Shown here one piece after another: positions 1 to 8,169 of a stretch of DNA of 64,000 nucleotides (positions are counted from its first letter, which is position 1; every line of letters starts with the position of its first letter). The stretch comes from Elusimicrobiota bacterium (GTDB taxonomy: Bacteria; Elusimicrobiota; Elusimicrobia; FEN-1173; JAKLIF01). Location of the stretch: the NCBI GenBank assembly GCA_022709755.1, contig JAKLIF010000002.1:248001-312000 (forward strand), in the 5' to 3' direction. Under the pieces are notes generated by a model that did not search any database, was not told the origin of the DNA, and worked only from the letters and a program-made list of their open reading frames with translations. A program made the position numbers and the translations under genes.

Positions 1-2
1 TC

Positions 3-3000
3 ACGAACCTGCTTGGTTCCTCGACGGAACAGAGTCTGGTGGCCCCTGTCCTCGGAGGAGATATCAGCGCGTCACAAGCCGTTATTCCTGTCATCAACGC
101 CCACATGTTGCCGCCGTCCGGCTATGCCGTCATCGACAGCGAAATCATCTATTACGGAAGCCGGGGACCGGGAGTACTCGACAGTGTTTTCAGGGGCCAA
201 TTGAATACCACCATGGCTCCCCATGCGGTGAACACCGTGGTGGGATCCCAGTTCACCCAGGGGGATAAGAACCTGGCTTTCATGAAGATGAGGCTTTACG
301 TGGATGACCCCACCGGATACAACGTGCGGTGGTTCCGTCTGAAGCTCAACCGTTACCAGCCGGCCGGACTCCTCGGCGATGACCGGGACATCCAGGCCGT
401 GAAACTCTACCGCGACACCGGCAGTCCCGGGCTGGACCGCAACCCCGCCACGGGCCTTGTGAACGACATCCTGGTGGCTCAGAAATATTTCGGGTTGGAT
501 GAGGCCGCCGCCCAGGCCACTCTCAACATCAACGGGTCTCTCTTCGGCGGAGCTTCCTATTACATCCTCATCACGACACAGCCGGTGGATTATATCATCA
601 CCTTGGACGTGGATCCCACCGCCGTCTTCGACCGGGTGATCGGCGCCCGGTGCGCGTCCGAATCGAGTCTGATCATCGGGGCCCAAGCGGAATCGGACGG
701 GATTCACACCATCCTTCCCTTCAACCCCGCCGCCCCCGGCGTGTCCCCCGTGGCCGTCCTGCGGGCCACCGTCGACACGCTCCTGGTCCGCACCGTCACC
801 CAGATATCGCCGACCATCTACCAGAACCAGCAGAACGTCAACGTGATGCAGCTCAACCTGCGGGCCAACAATAACACGGCCGTATGGCAGAAGATCCGGC
901 TCGACATGGCCACCTCCAACGGCGCCGTGGACGGCGACGTGTCATCCATCAACATCTGGAAGGACTTCAACAACAACGGCATCTTCGACACGATCGACTC
1001 GACGGAATCCTCTCCCGGCGTGTTCCCGCACCGTATGACTTACAACACCGACAAGTTCGTCGGACGGGTCTCCACCATCACGCTGATCACCCCCGAGGTC
1101 ATCACCTCCTCGGCGGCGGGACAGAACTACTTCGTCACCTTCAACATGAACCCGCTGGCCCAGGTGGGCAAGAAAATCGGGCTCTCCATCGGCACCTCCA
1201 ACTATATCACCGTCGGCACGCCCGACCTGGTGAGCTACGTGTCTGTTCTTCCGTCGGACGAGGGCACCATCGGCGAGGTATCGGACAACGTGGTGCTGGG
1301 CATCAACGACATCGCCGAAAACATCAACTCATCCGGCGGAACCTATCAGGGAAGCCTCGACGTGCCCATGCTCCTCTTCTCCCTCTGGACGGACGTCTCC
1401 CAGGCCACCTTCGAGAAGCTGCGCGTGGAACGCTTGGGGACGTCCCAACTGGTGTCCCAGCAATACGGTCTGAACTCCGACATCGCGGCCATCAAGATCT
1501 ATCTGGACGCCGACTTCACCAAGACGCTCTCGGCCGGGGACCAGCTCATCTCCAGCGGGTTGGACACCTTCAACCTCACCGATGAGAACGACACCCAGAA
1601 ACTCATCAACCTCACCGTTCCGCAACGGATCGGGACCACGGCGACGAACTTCTTCGTGGCCTACGACATCGGCTACACCTGCCGCGCGCAGAACACCGTG
1701 GGGGTCAAGATCCCGGACAGCAATTCCGTGGGAGTCTCCATCCCGAACACGGTGCGGACATATTTCCAGGACCTGACCGACGGGACCACGGCTCCTTTCG
1801 CCGTCAACGCCAGTCAGATCGTGGTGAACCCGATCAAACTGCGCATCATATCCGAAGACGCCGCGCCGCCGTCGGCCGCGCAGGAAACATCGAACGTTCC
1901 CGTGCTGAAACTGAAGATGCACACCAGCATCAACACGGCCACCATCAACAACATCACGGTAAAACAATTGGGCACGGCCGAGAACACGCTGGTCGCCGGG
2001 AACGGATTCGGCGATTTCTCCCGCGCGGCCATCTGGCAGGATGACGGGGACGAGGTCTTCATCGCGGCCAACGACACGCTGCTGGGCCAGGCCGATCACG
2101 GCACAGCCAACTTTATGGGCGGTTACGCCACCATTCCCCTGGGCGGCACGGGCTACAGCCTGACAACCGTCACAAAAACTTTCTTCATCACGGCCGATAT
2201 CGGTTCGGCCGACACCAACGGCACCACCGTAGGACATACCGTCGGTTTCTCCCTGGAGGGCATCGAGCAGATCGACAAGGTCCCGGCCACCGCCTTGAAC
2301 TATGACGAGAACTACCCTTATCCGAAGACGTCCGGGCTGATCACCATCCTGAAGTCCGGTCTACCCAAGGTGCCGTTCATCAAACAGTACAAGCCCGTGT
2401 GGATCGACAACCCGAACAACCTGGACGGCTATCCAGACATGGATAGGAACAACGACGGCACTCCGGAACAAGCCACGGACACCGACGGGAACGGGGAACC
2501 CGACATCGACGTGGACGAGGACGGCAAACCCGACAATCTGGACCTGAACGACGACGGTCTGAAGAACGAGATCGACATGGACGGCGACAACCTGCCCGAT
2601 ATGGACATCAATGGCGACGGCATCATCGACTTCGACCTGAACGCCGACGGGAAGCCCGACCTGGTCTTGCAAGACCTGAACGGAGACGGCATCCCCGAAC
2701 TGGACCTCTCCGGAGACGGCGCGGTGGATTTCGGACGGATCCCCGAACGCTGGAACTTCGACACGAACAAACTCACGTCACGGTGGCCGAGCGTCTCCTC
2801 TCAGATCACCCAGTATCAGGTCGGCATGGGCGTGACACCGGACACCACCCGCACCGACATGAACTCCATCACCTATAAATTCGGCAATCAGGGATGGCTG
2901 TCCACCGGCGCTAAGACCTCGTTCTCCTTCAACGACATCACGATCGCGGTCGTCCGGGTGACCAATCTGGCCAAAGCCATCGGCCGGCTGGACGAACCAC

Positions 3001-3923
3001 CGTTCGACATCACGGTGGAGAGCGCCGATGGATTCTCCCAGCAGGGCGGGTCTTTCATCTACCTCGGCTCGGAAATCATGGAATACAGCGGTCGCGATAA
3101 TACGAAGTTCCATATCACGGACCGCGCCGCCTACGGCACGCAAGCGCAGTCCCATCCGATCGGCGAACGCGTGACCAACGACGGCTATTTCTTCAACATC
3201 CGGGCGATGGATGCCAACGGCCAATCGGGACCCGCCGCCCCCACCGCCGTCTACCGGGTCGACGTCAGCATCCCCGAATCCCCCGGCAAGGCAGTCTCCG
3301 ATCCTGAACAGCAGAAGAAACCGGCCGAAAACGGCATCTTCGAGATCCGGTGGGATCCGGCGGCCGACGCGGAATCCGGAGTGCGCGACTACGAGATCCA
3401 GGAACGGGAAGACAACAACCCCGTCTGGCGGACCGTCTCCTACGTGCCGGCCGCGCGCACGTCTTACATGATCGGGAACTCGAAGACCTATCTCGACACG
3501 CCTCGGCCCAAAGGGCATTTCTACACCTACCGCATCCGCGCGCGGAACTTCGCCGGGGGTTGGAGCGAATGGTCGCCCGTCTCGAACGCGGCCTATACGG
3601 GCCTGCCGCCGGAGACCATTAGCGAGGTGTTCAACTATCCGAACCCGGCCGACACGCGCGTCAGCCCGACCTACGTCACCTATATCCTCAACGAGGACGC
3701 CAACGTGACCATCGGCCTCTACGACCTGATGGGATACAAGGTCCGCGAATGGGTCTACAATTCGGGCGATACCGGCGGGCGCATGGGCCCCAACACTTTC
3801 CCGTGGGACGGCACCAACGAGGGCGGCGGAAAAGTCGCGGCCGGCGGATACATCATGCGCATCGAAGTCCGCGGGACCAAGGGGACCTCCACGGTCATCC
3901 GCAAGATCGGCATCATCCACTAA
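3..3923 (+). CDS. Large secreted/surface protein with Asp-rich repeats, fibronectin-like and FlgD-type C-terminal modules (5' partial)
   Basis: The reading frame is open to the left edge (first full codon at 3), so the N-terminus and any signal peptide lie outside; the GTG at 39 is probably internal. About 1,300 residues are visible. The first two thirds are repetitive, Thr/Asn/Ile-rich beta-type sequence. Bases about 2404-2735 encode an Asp/Asn/Gly-rich run (many DxDGDG/DxNxDG motifs such as DINGDGIIDFDLN) of the kind that binds calcium in thrombospondin type-3 or dockerin-like repeats. After it come a fibronectin-III-like stretch (about 3250-3600) and a final FlgD Ig-like module beginning NYPNPADTRV and ending in YIMRIEV, common as the C-terminal domain of exported proteins in diderm bacteria. 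A short motif (G-S/D-E-I-x-Y-x-G ... R-G/A ... H-x-x-G/N-x-x-V) occurs near both ends, at about 123-240 and 3065-3175. Likely an extracellular or cell-surface protein; ligand unknown. Confidence 0.75.
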   Translation, partial: TNLLGSSTEQSLVAPVLGGDISASQAVIPVINAHMLPPSGYAVIDSEIIYYGSRGPGVLDSVFRGQLNTTMAPHAVNTVVGSQFTQGDKNLAFMKMRLYVDDPTGYNVRWFRLKLNRYQPAGLLGDDRDIQAVKLYRDTGSPGLDRNPATGLVNDILVAQKYFGLDEAAAQATLNINGSLFGGASYYILITTQPVDYIITLDVDPTAVFDRVIGARCASESSLIIGAQAESDGIHTILPFNPAAPGVSPVAVLRATVDTLLVRTVTQISPTIYQNQQNVNVMQLNLRANNNTAVWQKIRLDMATSNGAVDGDVSSINIWKDFNNNGIFDTIDSTESSPGVFPHRMTYNTDKFVGRVSTITLITPEVITSSAAGQNYFVTFNMNPLAQVGKKIGLSIGTSNYITVGTPDLVSYVSVLPSDEGTIGEVSDNVVLGINDIAENINSSGGTYQGSLDVPMLLFSLWTDVSQATFEKLRVERLGTSQLVSQQYGLNSDIAAIKIYLDADFTKTLSAGDQLISSGLDTFNLTDENDTQKLINLTVPQRIGTTATNFFVAYDIGYTCRAQNTVGVKIPDSNSVGVSIPNTVRTYFQDLTDGTTAPFAVNASQIVVNPIKLRIISEDAAPPSAAQETSNVPVLKLKMHTSINTATINNITVKQLGTAENTLVAGNGFGDFSRAAIWQDDGDEVFIAANDTLLGQADHGTANFMGGYATIPLGGTGYSLTTVTKTFFITADIGSADTNGTTVGHTVGFSLEGIEQIDKVPATALNYDENYPYPKTSGLITILKSGLPKVPFIKQYKPVWIDNPNNLDGYPDMDRNNDGTPEQATDTDGNGEPDIDVDEDGKPDNLDLNDDGLKNEIDMDGDNLPDMDINGDGIIDFDLNADGKPDLVLQDLNGDGIPELDLSGDGAVDFGRIPERWNFDTNKLTSRWPSVSSQITQYQVGMGVTPDTTRTDMNSITYKFGNQGWLSTGAKTSFSFNDITIAVVRVTNLAKAIGRLDEPPFDITVESADGFSQQGGSFIYLGSEIMEYSGRDNTKFHITDRAAYGTQAQSHPIGERVTNDGYFFNIRAMDANGQSGPAAPTAVYRVDVSIPESPGKAVSDPEQQKKPAENGIFEIRWDPAADAESGVRDYEIQEREDNNPVWRTVSYVPAARTSYMIGNSKTYLDTPRPKGHFYTYRIRARNFAGGWSEWSPVSNAAYTGLPPETISEVFNYPNPADTRVSPTYVTYILNEDANVTIGLYDLMGYKVREWVYNSGDTGGRMGPNTFPWDGTNEGGGKVAAGGYIMRIEVRGTKGTSTVIRKIGIIH

Positions 3924-3926
3924 GCC

Positions 3927-3960
3927 GTCATTGAGGACGATTCCCCGCGAAGGATTCTTT
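3927..3960 (+). repeat. Intergenic palindromic repeat, copy A (diverged)
   Basis: Starts GTCATTGAGG and ends GCGAAGGATTCTTTT, matching the same outer arms as copies B-D with several substitutions. It begins 4 bases after the stop codon of the large surface-protein gene. Confidence 0.6.
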
Positions 3961-4014
3961 TCTATCCGTCATGACGGGGCGTGTTCACCGCCGAAGCAAT
4001 CTGCTTTCATAAGA

Positions 4015-4059
4015 AGATTGCTTCGGTCGTTGGCTGACAGCTCTCTCCCTCGCAATGAC
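4015..4059 (-). repeat. Intergenic palindromic repeat, copy B (reverse orientation)
   Basis: Read on the minus strand it is GTCATTGCGAG followed by a 23-bp variable centre and CGAAGCAATCT. Its CGAAGCAATCT arm pairs with an inverted arm at 3991-4002, giving a perfect 12-bp stem. Confidence 0.65.
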
Positions 4060-4195
4060 AACCATAAATAATGGGGCCCTTGAATCCCCTATCGAACACA
4101 ACAAACAGATAACGGCTCCCCGTCACACCGCGTGAACTGACATGCTCGGTCTAGATCCCCGCTAATGACACGCGGGGATGACATATTATTTTCCT

Positions 4196-4230
4196 GTCAT
4201 TGCGAGTGATTCCCAGCGAAGCAATCTTCT
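4196..4230 (+). repeat. Intergenic palindromic repeat, copy C
   Basis: GTCATTGCGAG, a short centre (TGATTCCCA), then GCGAAGCAATCTTCT. Best-preserved plus-strand copy. Sequences of this GTCATTGCGAG/CGAAGCAATC type are scattered in the intergenic DNA of many unrelated bacteria, which suggests a REP-like or small non-autonomous mobile element; this last point is from general knowledge. Confidence 0.65.
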
Positions 4231-4349
4231 TTTAGTTTCGTCATTCCCACCCGCAGCATTTCCGCTTCCCTTCCACCGTCTAAATCAGATAAAATCATCC
4301 TAGTACCAATCAATCCCCGATCCGTTGGGGAACTGCAGGGAGGTTCACG

Positions 4350-4922
4350 ATGTATCAAGCCAAGAACTACTCGCACCTGATCGGCATGGAGGGATTCAGC
4401 AAGACCCTTCTGGAGAACCATTTCACTCTTTATAACGGTTATGTCACCAACACGAACAAAGTGGCGGACCTGTTGGCGCAGATGCTCAAAGACGGCAAAA
4501 CGGCCACGCCCGAATACGCCGAGATGAAACGACGGTTCGGTTGGGAATTCAACGGGATGCGCCTGCACGAATTCTATTTCGAGAACCTCGGCGGGAAGAA
4601 GGCATTGGATAAGAATTCGGCGCTCGGCAAGGCCCTGGCCCAACAGTTCGGTTCCGTTGAAAACTGGGAGACCGATTTCAAAGCGGCCGGAGCCATGCGC
4701 GGCATCGGATGGGTGATCCTCTACAAAGACGATGTGTCGGGAACCCTGTTCAACACCTGGATCAACGAACACGACGGAGGCCACCTGTCGGGTTGCACCC
4801 CCGTGCTCATCATGGATGTGTTTGAACACGCGTTCATGGTCGATTACGGTCTGAAACGGGCCGATTACATCGCCGCGTTCATGAAGAACGTGGATTGGGA
4901 AAAAGCCGGGGCAAGGATTTAG
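4350..4922 (+). CDS. sodB: Superoxide dismutase, Fe/Mn family
   Basis: Converts superoxide to peroxide and oxygen in the cytoplasm. The 190-residue length is typical, and the four metal ligands are visible: His24 (ENHFTLY), His73 (LHEFYF), Asp156 and His160 (MDVFEHAF). The C-terminal DYGLKRADYIAAF matches the family's conserved DY..KR.DYI region. Start ATG has an AGGGAGG ribosome binding site 7 bases upstream and a TAAAAT -10-like element at 4290-4295. It stands alone, surrounded on both sides by copies of the intergenic palindromic repeat. Whether iron or manganese is used cannot be decided from the sequence. The symbol is by family, not by demonstrated metal. Confidence 0.93.
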   Translation: MYQAKNYSHLIGMEGFSKTLLENHFTLYNGYVTNTNKVADLLAQMLKDGKTATPEYAEMKRRFGWEFNGMRLHEFYFENLGGKKALDKNSALGKALAQQFGSVENWETDFKAAGAMRGIGWVILYKDDVSGTLFNTWINEHDGGHLSGCTPVLIMDVFEHAFMVDYGLKRADYIAAFMKNVDWEKAGARI

Positions 4923-4951
4923 GAGATCGAGGGAATCACAGAAAAGGCGGG

Positions 4952-4979
4952 TCGCTTCGCCGGGAAACGCCTCAATGAC
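4952..4979 (-). repeat. Intergenic palindromic repeat, copy D (diverged, reverse orientation)
   Basis: On the minus strand it reads GTCATTGAGGCG, then a TTTCCC centre, then GGCGAAGCGA. The centre and left arm resemble copy A. It sits just after the superoxide dismutase gene, so the gene is bracketed by repeat copies. Confidence 0.5.
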
Positions 4980-5022
4980 GGACACTCAGGGGAAATGATT
5001 ATATTCACGAGAGAAAATCATC

Positions 5023-5628
5023 ATGAAACACGGATCTGAAAACCAACTCCCCCCCGTGATGGATCCCCTGAAAAGGGCGACCCGGCTGGGTTATTGGATC
5101 GGGGGGAGTCTCTGCGCCGCCGGTCTCATCATCCTGTCGATCTCTCTCGGATTGACGTTCCGCAAGGCGGCGTTCGGCATCCAGCGGTGCGCCCTCCCCG
5201 GCCAATATGAGTTGAAGTTGAACGAGCCGGGAGTGTATTACGGGATCTATCGCACGGACCCGAAGAACCCGGTGTCCATGCAGGCCCTTTCGAAACTGTC
5301 GTTCATCCTCGCCGACCCGGGCAAACTGGAAGTGCCGCTGGTCCCGATCCCCCCCGGGGTGATGATGAGCATCGGAAAAGACACCGGTCTACCGATCTTC
5401 CAATTCGAAATACAGCGGACTGGAACCTACACCCTGGCGGCGGACTACCAGATGGGGTTCAAAGGCCCCAACCTTGAAGTGTGGGTGATCCACGAGGCGG
5501 TGGGAGAATCCAGGGCGGAGCTGATTGTGGGATTTATATTTTTCCTGGCCTTCTGTGCGGGAGGGATCTACATGATCATCCGGGGCCGAAGCGGTTTCGC
5601 CGTCAAAAAACCTTCTGTAAAGTATTGA
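5023..5628 (+). CDS. Two-pass membrane protein of unknown function
   Basis: 201 residues, not recognised as a named family. A short cytoplasmic N-terminus with basic residues (KRATR) precedes a transmembrane segment at about residues 24-46. A roughly 120-residue extracytoplasmic domain follows, with beta-type sequence (QYELKLNEPGVYYGIY, then TGTYTLAADYQ), and a second transmembrane segment lies at about 168-187, ending in a basic tail (RGRSGF...KK). This topology resembles membrane-anchored sensory or assembly proteins, but nothing specific can be claimed. A TATATT -10-like element lies near 4998-5003 and GAGAGAAA lies 6-13 bases before the ATG. It converges on the asparagine synthase gene; the short gap holds an 8-bp-period repeat. 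Confidence 0.7.
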   Translation: MKHGSENQLPPVMDPLKRATRLGYWIGGSLCAAGLIILSISLGLTFRKAAFGIQRCALPGQYELKLNEPGVYYGIYRTDPKNPVSMQALSKLSFILADPGKLEVPLVPIPPGVMMSIGKDTGLPIFQFEIQRTGTYTLAADYQMGFKGPNLEVWVIHEAVGESRAELIVGFIFFLAFCAGGIYMIIRGRSGFAVKKPSVKY

Positions 5629-5655
5629 CCGTTCCTTTCCTTTTACTTCCCTGCC

Positions 5656-5679
5656 CCGTTTTCACCATTCCACTATTCA
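5656..5679. repeat. Degenerate 8-bp tandem repeat between convergent genes
   Basis: Plus-strand units CCGTTTTC, ACCATTCC, ACTATTCA. The same unit family (reverse complement GAATGGTG-like) recurs at 9134-9168 and 9291-9335, also between convergent genes. Confidence 0.5.
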
Positions 5680-5683
5680 CGAT

Positions 5684-7579
5684 CTAACCCCATTTTTCCC
5701 TCCAGAGAAGGAAAGACAGCAACGTCCATATCTGTCTGTGGTTGTCCCGCCGCCGATCCAGGTGTTCCTGTAACAACCGGAGCGGCTGATCGGCGTTGAG
5801 GATGCCCGTCTTTCTGACTTCGGCGGGATCGAACCGTTCGCGTAAAAAATCCTTCAATTCGCCGGAGAACCAACCGGCCATCGGCGGGGTGAACCCCTTT
5901 TTCTCTCCATGGATCACTTCCCTGGGCAACCGGCTTTCCATCAGCCGCCGGATGATATATTTCGTCGTCATCCCGCGGATCTTATATTTCGCGGGGACCG
6001 TGGCGGCGAACTCCACCAGGCGGACGTCCAACAACGGCACCCTCACTTCCAGAGAATGGGCCATGCTGAGCCGGTCCATCTTCACGAGATATTCGTCCAG
6101 AAGCTTGGTGCGTTGGTCCACATAGAGCATCTGCTCCAACTCGGACCGGTCGGCCACGGCCCGGAACGCCTGCCAGGAACTCTCATCGGACATGTGTCCC
6201 CGCCGCGCCGCGTCGAACTCCGATGTGTAGAGGCCCGATTTATCCTCTTCCATGAACATCGCCTGCCAACCGGCGTGCGCCGATGGTTGCGGTCTGTGCG
6301 CGGCCGCCACGAACGCTTTCAGCCGATAATCGAAACTGACCCGCGTGTGGGAGACCGGCAGGCTCCGCACGAGCGCCTGGATCCATCGACGCGAGAAACC
6401 CGGCAAGCGCCTGTAATAGCCGGAGAGGGCATCCGCGATATAGGTGGGATACCCCGCGAAGAGTTCGTCGCCGCCGTCACCCGACAGCGCCACCGTGACC
6501 TTGTTGCGGGCGAACTGGCACAGATGATAAGTGGGGATGGCCGAGGGGTCCGCGAACGGTTCATCGAAGACGAGCGACAGTTTTTCGATGGTCTCCCGCA
6601 CGTTCGGAGTGAGCAGCATCTCGTTGTGGTTCAGACCGTAACGATCGGCCACGGCCCGGGCTTCGTGCCGCTCCGAAAAGCTCTTCTCTCCGAAATAGAC
6701 GGTGAAACTGTTCAGTCCTCGACCCGCGTCGCTCACGTAGGCCGCCACCGACGTGGAATCCAGGCCGCCGGAGAGGAAGACCCCCAGGGGCACGTCGCTG
6801 ATGAGGTGGGATTGGACGCAATCCTTCAGAAGCCCGTCGAGGACTTCGAGGTAGTGGGACAACGGTTTGTCCTCCGGCCGAGGGGGGTGATAATCCCAGA
6901 AAGGCCGGTTGACGACTTCGCCGTGCCGGACCTTCAGATAATGGCCGGGCTCCAGTTTGCGGATCTCACGGAAGATAGAACGCGGGGTGGGCACACAGCG
7001 GAGCGCGAAGAAATCGTCGAGAGCGAAGGGGTCCACCTCCCTCGAGACCGACGGATCCACCAACAGGGCTTTGATCTCGGAAGCGAAAGAGAAGGAATCC
7101 GGCACGGCGCGGTAATAGACCGGTTTGATGCCCATGCGGTCGCGGGCCAAGAGGAGCGATTTCTCCCGTTCGTCCCAGAGGGCGAGCCCGAACATGCCGT
7201 TCAGGTGTTTCAGGAAATCGTCGCCGTATTCCTCGTAGGCGTGGAGGATGACTTCCGTGTCGGAGCGGGAAGCGAACTGGTGCCCCTTTTTCTCCAGGGA
7301 TTCCCTCAGTTCGCGGAAATTATAGATCTCGCCGTTGTAGACGATGTGGACGCGTCCCCGTTGGGACGCATGGGGGCAGTGCGCGTTATCCATGGGCTGG
7401 TGCCCGCCGGCAAGGTCGATGATGCGCAAACGGCGCATGGCCAACCCGACGGAATCCTGGACCCAGGTCCCGCTGTCATCCGGCCCCCGGTGTTGGAGGG
7501 CCCGGCACATCTTTTCCAAGAGCGCTTCAGAGACGCGCGCGCCCGGTTTCCACGCTATTTGTCCGACGATTCCGCACAT
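5684..7579 (-). CDS. asnB: Asparagine synthase (glutamine-hydrolysing)
   Basis: Makes asparagine from aspartate, ATP and glutamine. The ATG at 7579 is chosen, rather than the longer frame from 7606, because it yields MCGIVGQ: Met removal leaves the N-terminal Cys nucleophile of class II glutamine amidotransferases. The 631-residue product has that N-terminal domain (RHRGPD-type motif as QHRGPDDSG, and YNGEIYNF), then a synthetase domain with the ATP pyrophosphatase loop LSGGLDSTS and the conserved LEVRVPLLD. Length fits AsnB-type enzymes. It is monocistronic and diverges from the receiver gene at 7661. No clear Shine-Dalgarno is visible before the ATG. Related enzymes amidate sugars or peptides in surface polymers, so a non-metabolic role cannot be excluded. 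Confidence 0.9.
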   Translation of the reverse strand: MCGIVGQIAWKPGARVSEALLEKMCRALQHRGPDDSGTWVQDSVGLAMRRLRIIDLAGGHQPMDNAHCPHASQRGRVHIVYNGEIYNFRELRESLEKKGHQFASRSDTEVILHAYEEYGDDFLKHLNGMFGLALWDEREKSLLLARDRMGIKPVYYRAVPDSFSFASEIKALLVDPSVSREVDPFALDDFFALRCVPTPRSIFREIRKLEPGHYLKVRHGEVVNRPFWDYHPPRPEDKPLSHYLEVLDGLLKDCVQSHLISDVPLGVFLSGGLDSTSVAAYVSDAGRGLNSFTVYFGEKSFSERHEARAVADRYGLNHNEMLLTPNVRETIEKLSLVFDEPFADPSAIPTYHLCQFARNKVTVALSGDGGDELFAGYPTYIADALSGYYRRLPGFSRRWIQALVRSLPVSHTRVSFDYRLKAFVAAAHRPQPSAHAGWQAMFMEEDKSGLYTSEFDAARRGHMSDESSWQAFRAVADRSELEQMLYVDQRTKLLDEYLVKMDRLSMAHSLEVRVPLLDVRLVEFAATVPAKYKIRGMTTKYIIRRLMESRLPREVIHGEKKGFTPPMAGWFSGELKDFLRERFDPAEVRKTGILNADQPLRLLQEHLDRRRDNHRQIWTLLSFLLWREKWG

Positions 7580-7660
7580 GATTGTTTTTTTTAAATGATG
7601 TATCATCTTACATCACTCGGATGGACTTTTCCATAGTCCTCCGGAACGAGGCGAAGAACC

Positions 7661-8038
7661 ATGGCCCAGCGGCCCCCGAGCATTCTGGTGGTGGATGACA
7701 GCGGTTTCACCCGCGAACTGATGACGCTCTTCTTAAGGCAGCGGGGGTACGACGTCCGGCTCGCCAACGACGGCACCACGGCCCTGAACATGCTGATCAT
7801 CCACAGGCCCGACATCGTCCTGCTGGACATCGCCATCCCCGGGATCGACGGCTTTTCACTGTGCCGGAAGATCCGGGAAGACGCCATCCTGCGGGAGATC
7901 AAGGTCATCCTGTTCACCGCCATGGACTACGGCGACAACGCCGAGAAGGCCCGCCAGGCAGGGGCCGACGCCTATTTGAGCAAACCGATCGTCCACGAGA
8001 ACCTGTTGGCCGCCCTGAAGAGCGTCGAACCCCATTGA
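7661..8038 (+). CDS. Stand-alone response regulator receiver (CheY-like)
   Basis: 125 residues, essentially one receiver domain: acidic pair Asp12/Asp13 in VVDDSG, phospho-acceptor Asp56 (VLLDIAIPG), Thr86 (LFTAMD) and Lys108 (YLSKPI). There is no output domain, so it must act by protein contact, as CheY- or Spo0F-type relays do. It is divergent from asnB and 131 bases upstream of a GAF-PAS gene on the same strand, which has its own promoter candidate. No histidine kinase lies nearby. GAGG precedes the ATG by about 10 bases. Confidence 0.88.
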   Translation: MAQRPPSILVVDDSGFTRELMTLFLRQRGYDVRLANDGTTALNMLIIHRPDIVLLDIAIPGIDGFSLCRKIREDAILREIKVILFTAMDYGDNAEKARQAGADAYLSKPIVHENLLAALKSVEPH

Positions 8039-8058
8039 CGGGGAAACCTCCAAAGTCA

Positions 8059-8087
8059 TTGACAAAAACGCATTCGCCTGTTATGTA
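8059..8087 (+). promoter_or_regulatory. Putative promoter for the GAF-PAS gene
   Basis: Perfect -35 TTGACA at 8059-8064, 17-base spacer, TATGTA at 8082-8087 as a weak -10. A further TATTAA lies at 8086-8091. About 80 bases separate it from the ATG at 8170. Confidence 0.4.
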
Positions 8088-8169
8088 TTAATAGATGTAG
8101 GGATGAACCCAACCTTCCGTCATCGCCGGCTTGTATTTCGCCGATATCAACAGAGAGAAAAGGACATCC

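Larger units (their letters stand above)
3924..4349. other. Gene-free region carrying palindromic repeat copies and hairpins
   Basis: No credible gene. It contains three copies of a GTCATTGCGAG...GCGAAGCAATCT-type repeat (entered separately), a perfect 12-bp inverted repeat at 3991-4002/4015-4026 formed by an extra CCGAAGCAATCT arm, and a GC-rich 8-bp hairpin ATCCCCGC/GCGGGGAT at 4155-4162/4172-4179. The hairpins may end transcription of the large gene on the left, but neither has a convincing T-tract. A -10-like TAAAAT at 4290-4295 lies before the downstream superoxide dismutase gene. Confidence 0.7.

Noticed and set aside
4155-4179. GC-rich hairpin as a terminator for the large surface-protein gene
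   Set aside because: The stem is good but about 230 bases downstream and no T-run follows, so a terminator call is not justified.
5909-7594. 561-codon plus-strand frame opposite asnB
   Set aside because: Mirror frame of a clearly coding gene; no family signature.
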